Below are positions 36,132 through 44,828 of a DNA stretch of 64,000 bases, piece after piece (position 1 is the first letter of the stretch; every line of letters begins with the position of its first letter). Position numbers and translations under genes: made by a program. The stretch lies in the NCBI GenBank assembly GCA_965657545.1, contig CBFHOG010000004.1:1-64000 (forward strand), read 5' to 3'. The notes under the pieces were generated by a model. It ran no database searches and was not told the origin of the DNA. It saw nothing but the letters and a program-made list of their open reading frames with translations. The stretch comes from UBA7446 sp965657545 (GTDB lineage: Bacteria; Bacteroidota; Bacteroidia; Flavobacteriales; Flavobacteriaceae).

Positions 36132-37427
36132 ATGGATATTACAGTAATTATTGCAAGTATTGTTGTTTTTTTAACCATCACATTTTTGTTGGTTGGTATG
36201 TTGTTGGGCGTAAAAGCGCGCTTAATGCCATCAGGACCAGTAAAGCTTTTTATCAATGGCGAAAAAGACGTAGAGGTTTCATCGGGAAGTACGTTACTTT
36301 CTACTCTTGGTGATAATAAAATATTTTTACCTTCTGCCTGTGGCGGTGGTGGTACTTGTATTCAGTGTAAGTGTATTGTAAAAGATGGAGGCGGTGAAAT
36401 TCTTCCTACCGAAGCACCGCACTTTTCAAGAAAAGAAATTGCCGAAGGATGGCGTTTGGGTTGCCAAGTCAAGGTTAAAGAAGATATGGTCATTGAAGTG
36501 CCAGAAGAAGTCTTTGGGATTAAAAAATTTGCAGCCAAAGTCGTTAGAAACTGGAACGTTGCTTCGTTTATCAAAGAGTTCGTGGTAGAGATTCCTGAAG
36601 ATATGCATTATGAAGCGGGTGGATATATTCAAATTGAAGTACCTGCATGTGAAGTTGATTTCAAGGATATTGATATTTCTGCACACCCAGAGGAACACCC
36701 CGAGGATGTAAACAAATTTAAGTTGGAGTGGGATAAGTTTAAGTTATGGGATTTAAAAATGAAAAACCCAGAACTTGTAGAGCGCGCATACTCTATGGCT
36801 TCCTTCCCTGCAGAGGGCAAAGAAATTATGCTTAATGTACGTATTGCAACACCTCCTTTTGACCGTACTAAAAACGGTTGGGCAGATGTAAATCCTGGTG
36901 TAGCATCATCGTATATTTTCTCACTAAAAGAAGGTGACCCTGTTACCATTTCTGGACCTTATGGCGAGTTTTTTATCAATCACTCTGAAGCAGAAATGCT
37001 TTATGTGGGTGGTGGTGCAGGAATGGCACCCATGCGTTCGCATTTGTATCACTTATTCCGTACCCTTAAAACAGGTCGTAAAGTAACGTTTTGGTATGGT
37101 GGTCGTTCTAAACGTGAGTTGTTCTACACCGAGCATTTCCGTGCGCTAGAGCGTGACTTCCCTAACTTTAAGTTTTACGTGGCCTTGTCTGAGCCTTCTG
37201 AGGAAGACAATTGGAAAGTAAAAGATGGACTCGATGGTGAGGGAGATGGCTTTATTGGATTTGTGCATCAAGTGGTTATCGACAATTACCTAAGCGATCA
37301 CGAGTCACCTGAAGACATTGAAGTGTATTTCTGTGGACCACCACTGATGAATCAAGCTGTTGAAAAAATGGCAGAAGATTTTGGTGTGCCAGACGAAAAT
37401 GTTCGTTTCGACGATTTCGGCGGATAA
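36132..37427 (+). CDS. nqrF: Na+-translocating NADH:quinone reductase subunit F
   Basis: The 431-residue entry subunit oxidises NADH and passes electrons through FAD and a 2Fe-2S cluster. After one N-terminal helix (about 5-27) comes a ferredoxin domain with cluster ligands Cys70, Cys76, Cys79 and Cys111, at the same positions as in Vibrio. The FAD-binding domain includes RAYSMASFP, and the NADH domain VGGGAGMAPMRSHL and YFCGPPLMNQAV. It ends the core operon; a UUCG-loop terminator follows 7 bp later. Confidence 0.97.
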   Translation: MDITVIIASIVVFLTITFLLVGMLLGVKARLMPSGPVKLFINGEKDVEVSSGSTLLSTLGDNKIFLPSACGGGGTCIQCKCIVKDGGGEILPTEAPHFSRKEIAEGWRLGCQVKVKEDMVIEVPEEVFGIKKFAAKVVRNWNVASFIKEFVVEIPEDMHYEAGGYIQIEVPACEVDFKDIDISAHPEEHPEDVNKFKLEWDKFKLWDLKMKNPELVERAYSMASFPAEGKEIMLNVRIATPPFDRTKNGWADVNPGVASSYIFSLKEGDPVTISGPYGEFFINHSEAEMLYVGGGAGMAPMRSHLYHLFRTLKTGRKVTFWYGGRSKRELFYTEHFRALERDFPNFKFYVALSEPSEEDNWKVKDGLDGEGDGFIGFVHQVVIDNYLSDHESPEDIEVYFCGPPLMNQAVEKMAEDFGVPDENVRFDDFGG

Positions 37428-37433
37428 CAAACA

Positions 37434-37455
37434 AGAGGCTTCGGCCTCTTTTTTT
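37434..37455 (+). terminator. Terminator after nqrF
   Basis: AGAGGC-TTCG-GCCTCT followed by a T run is a compact hairpin with a stable UUCG loop. It begins 7 bp past nqrF and may only attenuate, since the 118-residue gene and apbE follow on the same strand. Confidence 0.88.
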
Positions 37456-37457
37456 AT

Positions 37458-37465
37458 TAGGTTTG
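37458..37465 (+). promoter_or_regulatory. Candidate -7 box before the nqrF-apbE spacer gene
   Basis: TAGGTTTG matches TAnnTTTG and ends 4 bp before the ATG at 37470. If used, the mRNA would be leaderless or nearly so. Confidence 0.35.
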
Positions 37466-37469
37466 CATT

Positions 37470-37826
37470 ATGCAAAAGCTTACAGAAAAAGAACTTCACC
37501 AACTCGCCATGACTACAGTGGGTAAATCCCTTGAAGCAGATGGTTTTGAGTTTTTAGCAGTAAATAGCGAGGCCCAAAAAGATCCACAGTTTGTGTGTAC
37601 AAAAGACAAAACCCTTCATTTTGTGGTGGTGCGACATGTGCTTTATCCCAATAACCCTAAGTTTTATGATAATAAACTAATGCAAGAGGTAAAAGAACAC
37701 GCTATAAAATTTAAAGCAAAGACCTATTTTGCGGGTGTTGGTCTTGCCCATGCCTCCGATTATGACAAACCAATACTAAAAAATGAACCCTATGCGATTA
37801 ATTATTCGGGGCTGCAGGAGATTTAG
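37470..37826 (+). CDS. Conserved small protein between nqrF and apbE
   Basis: The 118-residue cytoplasmic protein has no signal peptide or membrane helix. The pattern is alpha-beta-beta-beta-alpha-beta (LAMTTVGKSLEADGFEFLAV, QFVCTK, LHFVVVRHV, a long helix, then AKTYFAGVGLA). I recall homologues in flavobacteria at the same place, often labelled after NqrF, but it has no cofactor motif and is not a reductase. The strand order loosely resembles a PD-(D/E)XK core without catalytic residues; this is speculation. It overlaps apbE by 35 bp, so the two are probably translated together. A role in Nqr assembly or flavinylation is inferred from position only. Confidence 0.8.
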   Translation: MQKLTEKELHQLAMTTVGKSLEADGFEFLAVNSEAQKDPQFVCTKDKTLHFVVVRHVLYPNNPKFYDNKLMQEVKEHAIKFKAKTYFAGVGLAHASDYDKPILKNEPYAINYSGLQEI

Positions 37827-38805
37827 TGTTCTTGTAATTGCTGTTGTTTTTGGCGCATGTAGTAATGAGTTAAAAATTCAGCGTGTACAGGGTGATGCAC
37901 TCGGCACAACCTATTCTATTTTATATCCCGATACAAAAGCAAATGAAAATGTGTTAGATTCAATTGACGCCGTTTTTTTGCGCATGAATCAATCCATGTC
38001 AACTTATTGGTCAAATTCTATCATTTCTAAAATTAACAAAGGGGAAGTAGTTGTTGCAGATAATGATTTCAAAACTGTTTTTCGTGCTTCTAAATTGGTG
38101 TGGAAACAAACCAACGGCTTTTTTGACCCTACGGTTGGTGCATTGGTAAATGCTTATGGTTTTGGGCCTGAAAAGCCAAGCATTGAAATGGATAATAATA
38201 CAGTTGATAGCTTACTTCATATCACTGGGTTTCAACGTGTATCCTTATCAGATGATGGCACCGTACAAAAGCAAAACAAAAACATATATTTTGATTTTAA
38301 CGCCATTGGAAAGGGGTACGCTGTTGATGCGCTTGCAAATATGCTTCGTTCGTTGGGTTATGAGAATTTTCTTGTTGAAGTAGGAGGAGAGTTGTTTACC
38401 GCGGGTATAAACCCTGAAAAAGAAGTGCCATGGCGGGTTGCTGTTGACCACCCAAAACAACAGGGAACACGAGCGTTTATCGCTACACTACCTCTTCAAA
38501 ATCAAGGCTTGGCATCTTCTGGTAATTACCGGAAATTTAGAACAGATGCGCAAGGCAAAAAATATGTTCATACCATTAATCCCAAAACAGGTAAAACAGT
38601 GCAAAGTAATGTTTTGAGTGCATCTGTCTTGGCTTCCTCTACCATGCTTGCCGATGCCTATGCTACGGCTCTTATGGCAATGCCCTTTGAAAAGGGAAGA
38701 AGCCTTATAGATTCCTTGAACGATGTTGAAGCCATGTGGGTTTTGGCAGTGAAAGATTCGGTTGAAGTTGTTTCTAGCGCGGGCTTTTCTTTTATGCCTC
38801 AGTAG
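37792..38805 (+). CDS. apbE: FAD:protein FMN transferase (ApbE)
   Basis: The 337-residue lipoprotein (signal ending VVFGAC) acts outside the inner membrane. It uses FAD to attach FMN covalently to the Thr of SGAT motifs, here NqrB and NqrC. ApbE features are ALGTTYSILY, FRASKLVWKQTNGFFDPTVGALVNAYGF, FDFNAIGKGYAVD, LVEVGGELFTAG, NQGLASSGNYR, HTINPKTGKTV and MLADAYATALMAM. The start MRLIIRGCRRF at 37792 gives a proper signal; an ATG 9 bp earlier is also in frame. The 3' end overlaps the convergent methyltransferase gene by 14 bp. Confidence 0.95.
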   Translation: MRLIIRGCRRFSVLVIAVVFGACSNELKIQRVQGDALGTTYSILYPDTKANENVLDSIDAVFLRMNQSMSTYWSNSIISKINKGEVVVADNDFKTVFRASKLVWKQTNGFFDPTVGALVNAYGFGPEKPSIEMDNNTVDSLLHITGFQRVSLSDDGTVQKQNKNIYFDFNAIGKGYAVDALANMLRSLGYENFLVEVGGELFTAGINPEKEVPWRVAVDHPKQQGTRAFIATLPLQNQGLASSGNYRKFRTDAQGKKYVHTINPKTGKTVQSNVLSASVLASSTMLADAYATALMAMPFEKGRSLIDSLNDVEAMWVLAVKDSVEVVSSAGFSFMPQ

Positions 38806-39568
38806 GACGTTTGCACACAGGAATATATTCCGTCTTTACAACAGCATACCTTGTGCGTTCTTTCTCAGAAAGCGTTTTTCCGTATTGTAATTCATTTACT
38901 TCAAATCCAATTGTGCGAAGCTTCTTGAAATAATCCATACCGTAAATTCTTACGTGGTCATACTGACCAAAAACTTTGGTTCGAGTGGCTTTGTCGGTAA
39001 TGCTATTGTCCTCAAAAGTGGTGTCTCGTTTGGGATCCAAAGGAACTTGAAGCAGCGCTTTTCCACCGGGCTTTAGTACCCTATACAATTCCTGCATCGC
39101 TTTGGTGTCATTAGTAATATGTTCTAAGACATGATTGCATAAAACCCAATCAAAACTGCAGTCGTGAAAAGGCAACGCACAGATATCCGCTTTTACATCG
39201 GCAAGTGGTGATTCTAAATCACAACTTATATAATCCAAATGTTGAAGCTTTTTTAATCTAGATATAAATGCTTTTTCAGGTGCCATATGTAGCACTTTTG
39301 ATGGCGTTTGGAAAAAGTCAGTTTCGTTTTTTAAGTATAGCCAAATTAGACGGTGGCGTTCCAATGAAAGTGTTCCAGGGCTAAGTACGTTTTGACGTAT
39401 CTTAACATATCCGTAGGGTAAAAATTTACGATATGATTTTTCGTTAATGGGGTCGGTAAATGCATTCCCGCGATACCATAAATCAAGGACAGGCAATAAT
39501 ACATCAGCCAACCGCTGTAAAACAGTTCTAGGAAAAAGTCCAAGGATAAGCTTAGCTAAAGCCTTCAT
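38792..39568 (-). CDS. Class I SAM-dependent methyltransferase
   Basis: The 258-residue protein has a Methyltransf_11-type core. VLHMAPEKAF replaces the usual glycine-rich motif I, DYISCDLES is motif II, and CSFDWVLCNHVLEHITNDTKAMQELYRVLKPGGKALLQVP is spread over motifs III-V. The substrate is unknown. The N-terminus is amphipathic with no clear membrane segment. It is the last gene of a run map-methyltransferase and overlaps map by 4 bp (ATGA). Confidence 0.88.
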   Translation of the reverse strand: MKALAKLILGLFPRTVLQRLADVLLPVLDLWYRGNAFTDPINEKSYRKFLPYGYVKIRQNVLSPGTLSLERHRLIWLYLKNETDFFQTPSKVLHMAPEKAFISRLKKLQHLDYISCDLESPLADVKADICALPFHDCSFDWVLCNHVLEHITNDTKAMQELYRVLKPGGKALLQVPLDPKRDTTFEDNSITDKATRTKVFGQYDHVRIYGMDYFKKLRTIGFEVNELQYGKTLSEKERTRYAVVKTEYIPVCKRPTEA

Positions 39569-40383
39569 ACGCTTAATGGAACGACCCTAAAAGCATCTTC
39601 TTCATCAGATGAAATGCCCAATGCATCGTAAATATATTTAAAAGTAGATAGCAATTCTGGCTTTCCATTCACAATAGCAACGTTGTGTTCAAAATGTGCG
39701 CTTGGGGCGCCGTCAGCGGTGAGTATGGTCCAACCGTCTTGTAGTTGTTTGATACGGTGTGTTCCTTGGTTTATCATGGGTTCGATAGCGACTACCATAC
39801 CTTCCAAAAAACTTTTTCCTCTGCCACGTTTTCCGTAATTGGGCATTTCAGGTTTTTCATGCATGGTGGTTCCCAATCCGTGCCCGACCAGTTCGCGGAC
39901 CACCCCATAGCCAAATTGCTCTACGTATTGTTGAACAGCAAAGCCCACATCGCCAACACGATTTCCTATTCGGAATGCTTCTATTCCTTTGTATAGTGAA
40001 GCCTTCGTTCTATCCAAAAGTTTCTTTGTTTCCGAATCAATTTCGCCTACCTCAAAGGTATAAGCGTGATCGCCATAATAGCCATTTTGGAGGACGCCAC
40101 AGTCAATAGAAATAATATCGCCTTCTTGCAGTGGGGTGTTATTTGGAATGCCATGTACTACTTGTGCGTTAGGACTCATGCACAAGGTATTCGGGAAATC
40201 ATAAAGACCCAAAAACCCGGGAATAGCACCGTGATCTCTTATGAATGCTTCTGCTTTTTTATCGAGTGCTAGTGTAGTAACACCGGGTTTGATTTCCGAC
40301 GCCAGCATACCAAGGGTTTTTGATACCAACAAGGCGCTGCTGCGAATCAATTCAATTTCTTCGGCTGTTTTTTGTAGCGACAT
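39565..40383 (-). CDS. map: Methionine aminopeptidase, type I
   Basis: The 272-residue cytosolic metalloenzyme removes N-terminal methionine. Metal ligands sit in SIDCGVLQNGYYGDHAYTF (two Asp), GHGLGTTMHEKPEMPNYG (His), VVAIEPMI (Glu) and SAHFEHNVAIV (Glu). Length matches type I enzymes without the zinc-finger extension. Its ATG overlaps the stop of the thioredoxin-like gene by one base (TAATG). Confidence 0.96.
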   Translation of the reverse strand: MSLQKTAEEIELIRSSALLVSKTLGMLASEIKPGVTTLALDKKAEAFIRDHGAIPGFLGLYDFPNTLCMSPNAQVVHGIPNNTPLQEGDIISIDCGVLQNGYYGDHAYTFEVGEIDSETKKLLDRTKASLYKGIEAFRIGNRVGDVGFAVQQYVEQFGYGVVRELVGHGLGTTMHEKPEMPNYGKRGRGKSFLEGMVVAIEPMINQGTHRIKQLQDGWTILTADGAPSAHFEHNVAIVNGKPELLSTFKYIYDALGISSDEEDAFRVVPLSV

Positions 40384-40871
40384 TAATCTTGATAGGTGTG
40401 TTTGTATGCTGTTCCGCTTAGAATGGCAAGTATATCATCTTCTAAAAAATCAACAGGCGATTCTACAATCCGATTCATTTCCTTGCCGTTTTTATAAAAA
40501 ACAAACGTCGGAACATGGGTGATCCCGTTTTGAGTGGCACTACCCGAGGGTGTCTTTTTGTCCTCATTCACAGCAATGATGGATACTTTTCCCTTAAAAT
40601 CAACAACATCTAAAATTCGAAAAAAGGCAGGTACTTGCATTTGACTGTCCGAACACCATGTTCCCATAAATATCTTGAGTTCGATGTTTTCTAATAATGG
40701 TTTTAGCTTATTTGTTGTTTTGATAAATGGATTGTAATTGTCATATTCAGCAGTAAACCATTCGTCATAGGGCTTGTTTTTTAATTCATCTAACGTAATG
40801 GGACCTAACAAATCTTGCGATGTAGCATATCCACTAACAATGACAAAAAGAAAAAGAATCAGCGTTCTCAT
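40383..40871 (-). CDS. Exported thioredoxin-fold protein with CxxS site
   Basis: The 162-residue protein has a signal peptide (ILFLFVIVSGYATSQ) and a thioredoxin fold: KIFMGTWCSDS, the VSIIAVNED strand, cis-proline in THVPTFVFYKNG. The active site is Trp72-Cys73-Ser-Asp-Ser76, so the second redox Cys is missing. This allows mixed disulfides or isomerase-type activity but not classical dithiol reduction. It lies 17 bp downstream of gpmI and overlaps map by one base. Confidence 0.85.
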   Translation of the reverse strand: MRTLILFLFVIVSGYATSQDLLGPITLDELKNKPYDEWFTAEYDNYNPFIKTTNKLKPLLENIELKIFMGTWCSDSQMQVPAFFRILDVVDFKGKVSIIAVNEDKKTPSGSATQNGITHVPTFVFYKNGKEMNRIVESPVDFLEDDILAILSGTAYKHTYQD

Positions 40872-40888
40872 GGAGCGTATTTTAAAAG

Positions 40889-42406
40889 CTAAAGTAATGA
40901 TTTTGCTGTCATGGCAGCGGGCTGTTCAACATCCATTAGCTTAAGGACAGTAGGTGCAATATCGCAAAGCGCTCCTTTGTCGATGCTTTTCGCGTCTTTG
41001 TCAATCAAATAAACAGGCACCAAATTGGTGGTGTGAGCGGTGTTTGGGCTGCCGTCTGGGTTAATCATGGTGTCGCAATTACCGTGGTCTGCAATAATAA
41101 TCACGGAGTAATCGCCCTCTTTGGCTGCTGCTACCACATCTGCTGTACAGGCATCTACGGTTTCACAGGCTTTTATGGCAGCAGCCATATCACCTGTGTG
41201 GCCTACCATGTCTGGATTAGCAAAATTCAAACACACAAAATCGGCTGCTTGCGCTTTTAGTTTGGGAACTATGGCATCTCGAATATCAAATGCGCTCATT
41301 TCGGGTTGCAGGTCATAAGTAGCTACTTTTGGCGAAGGGCATAAAAGGCGTTCTTCCCCCTCAAAAGGTTTTTCACGACCACCGTTAAAGAAAAAGGTAA
41401 CGTGTGGGTATTTTTCTGTTTCCGCAATGCGGATTTGTGTTTTACCCGCATGGGCAAGCACTTCGCCCAGTGTTTCTTGAATGTTCTCTTTGTCATATAC
41501 CACATGCACGTTATGAAACGATTCATCGTAGTTGGTTAGTGTCACATAGTGCAATGCAAGTGGCTCCATATTATGTTCTGGAAAGGCTTTTTGGCTTAAC
41601 GCCTGAGTGAGTTGACGTCCGCGATCGGTACGGAAATTAAAGAAGATAACCACGTCACCAGTCTTAATACGCCCCGCCTCGATACCTCCATTTTCGGGAA
41701 GTGCAATCGGTTCAATAAATTCATCTGTTGTGCCTGCATCATAATTGGCTTGCATGATTTCGGCAAGGTTGGTTGTTTGTGTGCCAATACCGTGAACGAG
41801 TACATCATACGCTTTTTTGATGCGCTCCCAACGTTGGTCTCTGTCCATGGCAAAATAACGTCCTACCACACTTGCCAAATGCGCATTTGTTGTGGTACAC
41901 ATTTCTTGTACTTTCTTTAAAAACCCCAATCCCGATTTTGGATCTACATCACGGCCATCAGTAAAGGCATGCACATAGCTTTTGGGTACTTCCGCTTCGT
42001 GTGCTGCGTTCAACAAACCTTCAATATGATTGATGTGAGCATGTACGCCACCATCAGAAACCAAGCCCACAAAGTGAACGGCTTTGTCATTTGCTTTGGC
42101 GTATGCAAAGGCATCTTTGAGCACCCCTTCGTCTTTGAGTGTGTTTTGCTCCACCGCCATATTGATTTTTGCCAAATCTTGATACACCACCCTACCTGCT
42201 CCTAGGTTTACGTGCCCTACTTCACTATTTCCCATTTGTCCTTCAGGAAGACCAACGTGCATACCGTCTGTGTGGAGTACATTGTGCACGGCATCATGGC
42301 TAAGACTATCTACAAAAGGCGTTTTGGCTTGTGCAACTGCCGAAACTGCTGGGTCAGGGGAGATGCCCCAACCGTCTAAAATCATTAAAAGTACGCGTTT
42401 GCTCAT
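40889..42406 (-). CDS. gpmI: 2,3-bisphosphoglycerate-independent phosphoglycerate mutase
   Basis: The 505-residue two-manganese enzyme interconverts 3- and 2-phosphoglycerate. It has LMILDGWG at the N-terminus, the catalytic Ser in MGNSEVGHVNLGAGR, the transferase insert (SDGGVHAHINHI, FTDGRDVDP, VVGRYFAMDRDQRW) and C-terminal ligands in NFANPDMVGHTG and IIADHGNCD. Length is standard. Confidence 0.97.
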   Translation of the reverse strand: MSKRVLLMILDGWGISPDPAVSAVAQAKTPFVDSLSHDAVHNVLHTDGMHVGLPEGQMGNSEVGHVNLGAGRVVYQDLAKINMAVEQNTLKDEGVLKDAFAYAKANDKAVHFVGLVSDGGVHAHINHIEGLLNAAHEAEVPKSYVHAFTDGRDVDPKSGLGFLKKVQEMCTTTNAHLASVVGRYFAMDRDQRWERIKKAYDVLVHGIGTQTTNLAEIMQANYDAGTTDEFIEPIALPENGGIEAGRIKTGDVVIFFNFRTDRGRQLTQALSQKAFPEHNMEPLALHYVTLTNYDESFHNVHVVYDKENIQETLGEVLAHAGKTQIRIAETEKYPHVTFFFNGGREKPFEGEERLLCPSPKVATYDLQPEMSAFDIRDAIVPKLKAQAADFVCLNFANPDMVGHTGDMAAAIKACETVDACTADVVAAAKEGDYSVIIIADHGNCDTMINPDGSPNTAHTTNLVPVYLIDKDAKSIDKGALCDIAPTVLKLMDVEQPAAMTAKSLL

Positions 42407-42458
42407 AGGTCTAAATTGTGGTGCAAAGATAATCTAAACAACTTTAAATTAACGTGAA

Positions 42459-43160
42459 TTACTCCTCCAACAACGCTTTGTTTACCCCTATCACAAATTG
42501 GGTAAAATAACGCTCCCAAAAATCAACATCAATATAGGCACTACCATAAATCCCCACCGATTTAAAATAGGCAAAAGCGGTTCGGGAGTCGTATTGTTTT
42601 TGGTAGTGTTTGGCTTCGGGTAAATAGCTGTAATGCCAGGGTTCATACGAAAACCCAGTGCGGTTGACATCATTGGTATAGACCAAATAAAACCCAAAAC
42701 GATTGGCGTTTTCCTCCATCCATTTCCGCAATGGGGCAAAGGGTCCGTTGTTGTGAAATTTTTCAGGGACTAATACTCGCTTTTGTTTTGGTGCATTGTT
42801 GTCTGTGATGTCAATATCGGTACCCCAATGATGGCGCGAGGTACCTGGTATGGTGGAATATTGTAGAATACGGTCTATAGCGTCCTTGGGTGTCATACCC
42901 TCTGCAGTGTAGCGTTTGTATTTGTCTTCCCAAATATATTGTTGTCGCTCAAAGGAACGGTATGCCGAGACCAGTTGCAAGTCAATGCCGTCTTGCAGTG
43001 CCGCTTCTTGCATGGCGCAAAATGCATCTGCTGTTTTTGGCGTGAGTTGGTTTCCCTCTAATTCTACCAAATGCGAATCGTCCAAACCTAATGTTTGTAT
43101 GAGTGAGGGTTGCGCTACTACCATTTGACAGAGCAAAACAAAAAATAGGCTTAGGCGCAT
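42459..43160 (-). CDS. M15-family D-alanyl-D-alanine carboxypeptidase (VanY-like)
   Basis: The 233-residue exported protein (signal LSLFFVLLCQMVVAQ) belongs to peptidase family M15 and should trim D-Ala from peptidoglycan peptides. Zinc-site motifs are SRHHWGTDIDIT (His and Asp ligands) and EPWHYSY (His and the catalytic Glu). The LVSAYRSFERQQYIWEDKY stretch is typical of the family. It overlaps the GNAT gene upstream on the same strand by 10 bp. Confidence 0.92.
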   Translation of the reverse strand: MRLSLFFVLLCQMVVAQPSLIQTLGLDDSHLVELEGNQLTPKTADAFCAMQEAALQDGIDLQLVSAYRSFERQQYIWEDKYKRYTAEGMTPKDAIDRILQYSTIPGTSRHHWGTDIDITDNNAPKQKRVLVPEKFHNNGPFAPLRKWMEENANRFGFYLVYTNDVNRTGFSYEPWHYSYLPEAKHYQKQYDSRTAFAYFKSVGIYGSAYIDVDFWERYFTQFVIGVNKALLEE

Positions 43161-43588
43161 AGGTGTTTTATCATTTTATAGTGGTCTCCGCCATAAGGTA
43201 ATCTAAATTTCCCTCCCTGTTTTTGGTAGCCACAACGCTCATAAAATGGAACGGCTATAAGTCGGGCGTTCATCCATAGCTGGGAAATTCCCATTTGTAT
43301 TACTCGCTTTTCTGCTTCCAAAATCAACTGATACCCAATGCCCAGTTTTTGCATTTCTGGCAATACCGCCATGCCTCTCAGTTGTACATCAGAAGCATTC
43401 GGTAATAGCGTAACTACGCCAATGAGTTTTTTATCTATATACGCACCTAGGTGCAGGGTGTCATTGTCCTCGTCTCGTTCAAAATCGCAGGTTTCAATAG
43501 GCAATCCGTTACGCAAAACAGGGTGTCGCACCATGTAAGTGTCTTTCGTACAGATTGGTTTTAGTTGTATGTTTGTGGCTCTTTGCAA
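43151..43588 (-). CDS. GNAT-family N-acetyltransferase
   Basis: The 145-residue GNAT-fold enzyme transfers an acetyl group to an unknown amine. LRGMAVLPEMQKLGIGYQLI is the acetyl-CoA pyrophosphate-binding loop, and VPFYERCGYQKQG motif B. The likely start is a TTG at 43588; the first ATG (43534) would remove the conserved KPICTKDTY strand. It is divergent from a second, unrelated GNAT gene whose ATG is 7 bp away. Confidence 0.88.
   Translation of the reverse strand: MQRATNIQLKPICTKDTYMVRHPVLRNGLPIETCDFERDEDNDTLHLGAYIDKKLIGVVTLLPNASDVQLRGMAVLPEMQKLGIGYQLILEAEKRVIQMGISQLWMNARLIAVPFYERCGYQKQGGKFRLPYGGDHYKMIKHLCA
43568..43575 (+). promoter_or_regulatory. Candidate -7 box for the plus-strand GNAT gene
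   Basis: TATGTTTG matches TAnnTTTG and ends 19 bp before the ATG at 43595, lying inside the N-terminal codons of the divergent GNAT gene. Confidence 0.35.
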
Positions 43589-43594
43589 AAAGTT

Positions 43595-44026
43595 ATGGAA
43601 ATTGAATTTCGTTTTTTAAAAGTAGCGAATATACCTGAAATCATTCCGTTAATGCAAGATTTCACGCAGCATAAATATACGGATCAGATTCATGAAAAGC
43701 GTTTTATGGGTATGTTTAAACACGAGTATGATTGTGTGGGGTTTTATGATGGGAGCAAGCTGATAGGGCTTTGTGGGTTGTGGTATCAAACACGACACTA
43801 TTCGGGAAAAAGCTGTGAGCTAGACCACTTTTATATTATGCCACAATACCAAGGAAAAGGCTTGGGTACACAATTTATGCATTGGATTGGGGATAAATTA
43901 AAAACAGAAGGCTACGAGGCGTTGGAACTCAACGCCTATAAAGAAAATATTGCTTCGCATCGGTTGTATGCCCGCGAAGGTTTTGATCATTTGGGCTTTC
44001 ACTTCGTGAAGCGTTTATGTGAATAA
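43595..44026 (+). CDS. GNAT-family N-acetyltransferase
   Basis: The 143-residue protein has the GNAT core, with LDHFYIMPQYQGKGLGTQFMHW (acetyl-CoA loop) and LNAYKENIASHRLYAREGFDHLGFHFVK (motif B). The acceptor is unknown. The ATG at 43595 (MEIEFRFLK) gives family length; an upstream frame to 43565 would run through the divergent promoter. It is not a close paralogue of the adjacent minus-strand GNAT. Confidence 0.9.
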   Translation: MEIEFRFLKVANIPEIIPLMQDFTQHKYTDQIHEKRFMGMFKHEYDCVGFYDGSKLIGLCGLWYQTRHYSGKSCELDHFYIMPQYQGKGLGTQFMHWIGDKLKTEGYEALELNAYKENIASHRLYAREGFDHLGFHFVKRLCE

Positions 44027-44102
44027 TGTATATTTGTGTATATTCATTAATCGTTGTGCAACTGCCCGTTTTTTGATTCGAGCCAACCCATTTTTTGTTT
44101 TT

Positions 44103-44828
44103 ATGAGATATATATTATTTACTCTTTTATTTGCGTCTTTGGCTATGGCGCAGTCCGATTACCGCACCTGGCTCCGTGGTAAAATTTTATATCAAAACAC
44201 CAATGTTGTGGCTGCTAACGTCGTAAATTCAACCACCCAAAAAGCTACGATCAGTGACGATAACGGCGAGTTTGCCATTGAAGTAATGATGAACGATGAA
44301 TTGGTTTTTACCTCTTTGCAATATCAAATCCGTGTGGTAAAAATCACCAAAGAAATCCTACAACGTGGACGCCTTGTCATTGATGTTAACGAAAAAGTTA
44401 CTGAACTTGATGAGGTAGTGGTAACCCCAGAACAGCGGCAGAAATTTTTGGATTTGCGTTCTGAGGAATTCAAAGGGTTTGATTATGAACGTGACCGATC
44501 TACAAGAGTAGAAAATACGCTTATGCGACAAGGTCAGCTCTATAACGGAGTAAACTTTGTAAATGTTTTTAAAGCACTGTATCGCTTGGTAGGGAAAGAA
44601 AAAAGCGATGAAAAAGTGTACAGCCTCAAACCCAGTGCGGTGCTGCGTCAGCTTTACGACGACCGATTTTTTATGGATGAACTTAATATCTCAAAAGAAA
44701 AAATCGGGTTGTTTTTGGTTTATTGCGATGGTGAAATCAAAACCAAAGAATTGTTAGAGGAGAAATCCGATTTCGAAGTCATGGATTTTCTGGTAAAAGC
44801 AAGTGAAAAATTTAACAAAAAAAACTAA
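44103..44828 (+). CDS. Exported CarboxypepD_reg-like domain protein
   Basis: The 241-residue protein has a signal peptide (YILFTLLFASLAMAQ) and a carboxypeptidase-regulatory-like beta-sandwich (about 25-105, with LRGKILYQNTNVVAANVVN and ATISDDNGEFAI), the domain that starts many TonB-dependent receptors. Here it is followed not by a barrel but by about 130 mostly helical residues. I chose the ATG at 44103, since the frame upstream overlaps the GNAT gene. It overlaps the next gene by one base, suggesting an envelope operon with the DUF6702 and M1 genes. Confidence 0.85.
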   Translation: MRYILFTLLFASLAMAQSDYRTWLRGKILYQNTNVVAANVVNSTTQKATISDDNGEFAIEVMMNDELVFTSLQYQIRVVKITKEILQRGRLVIDVNEKVTELDEVVVTPEQRQKFLDLRSEEFKGFDYERDRSTRVENTLMRQGQLYNGVNFVNVFKALYRLVGKEKSDEKVYSLKPSAVLRQLYDDRFFMDELNISKEKIGLFLVYCDGEIKTKELLEEKSDFEVMDFLVKASEKFNKKN

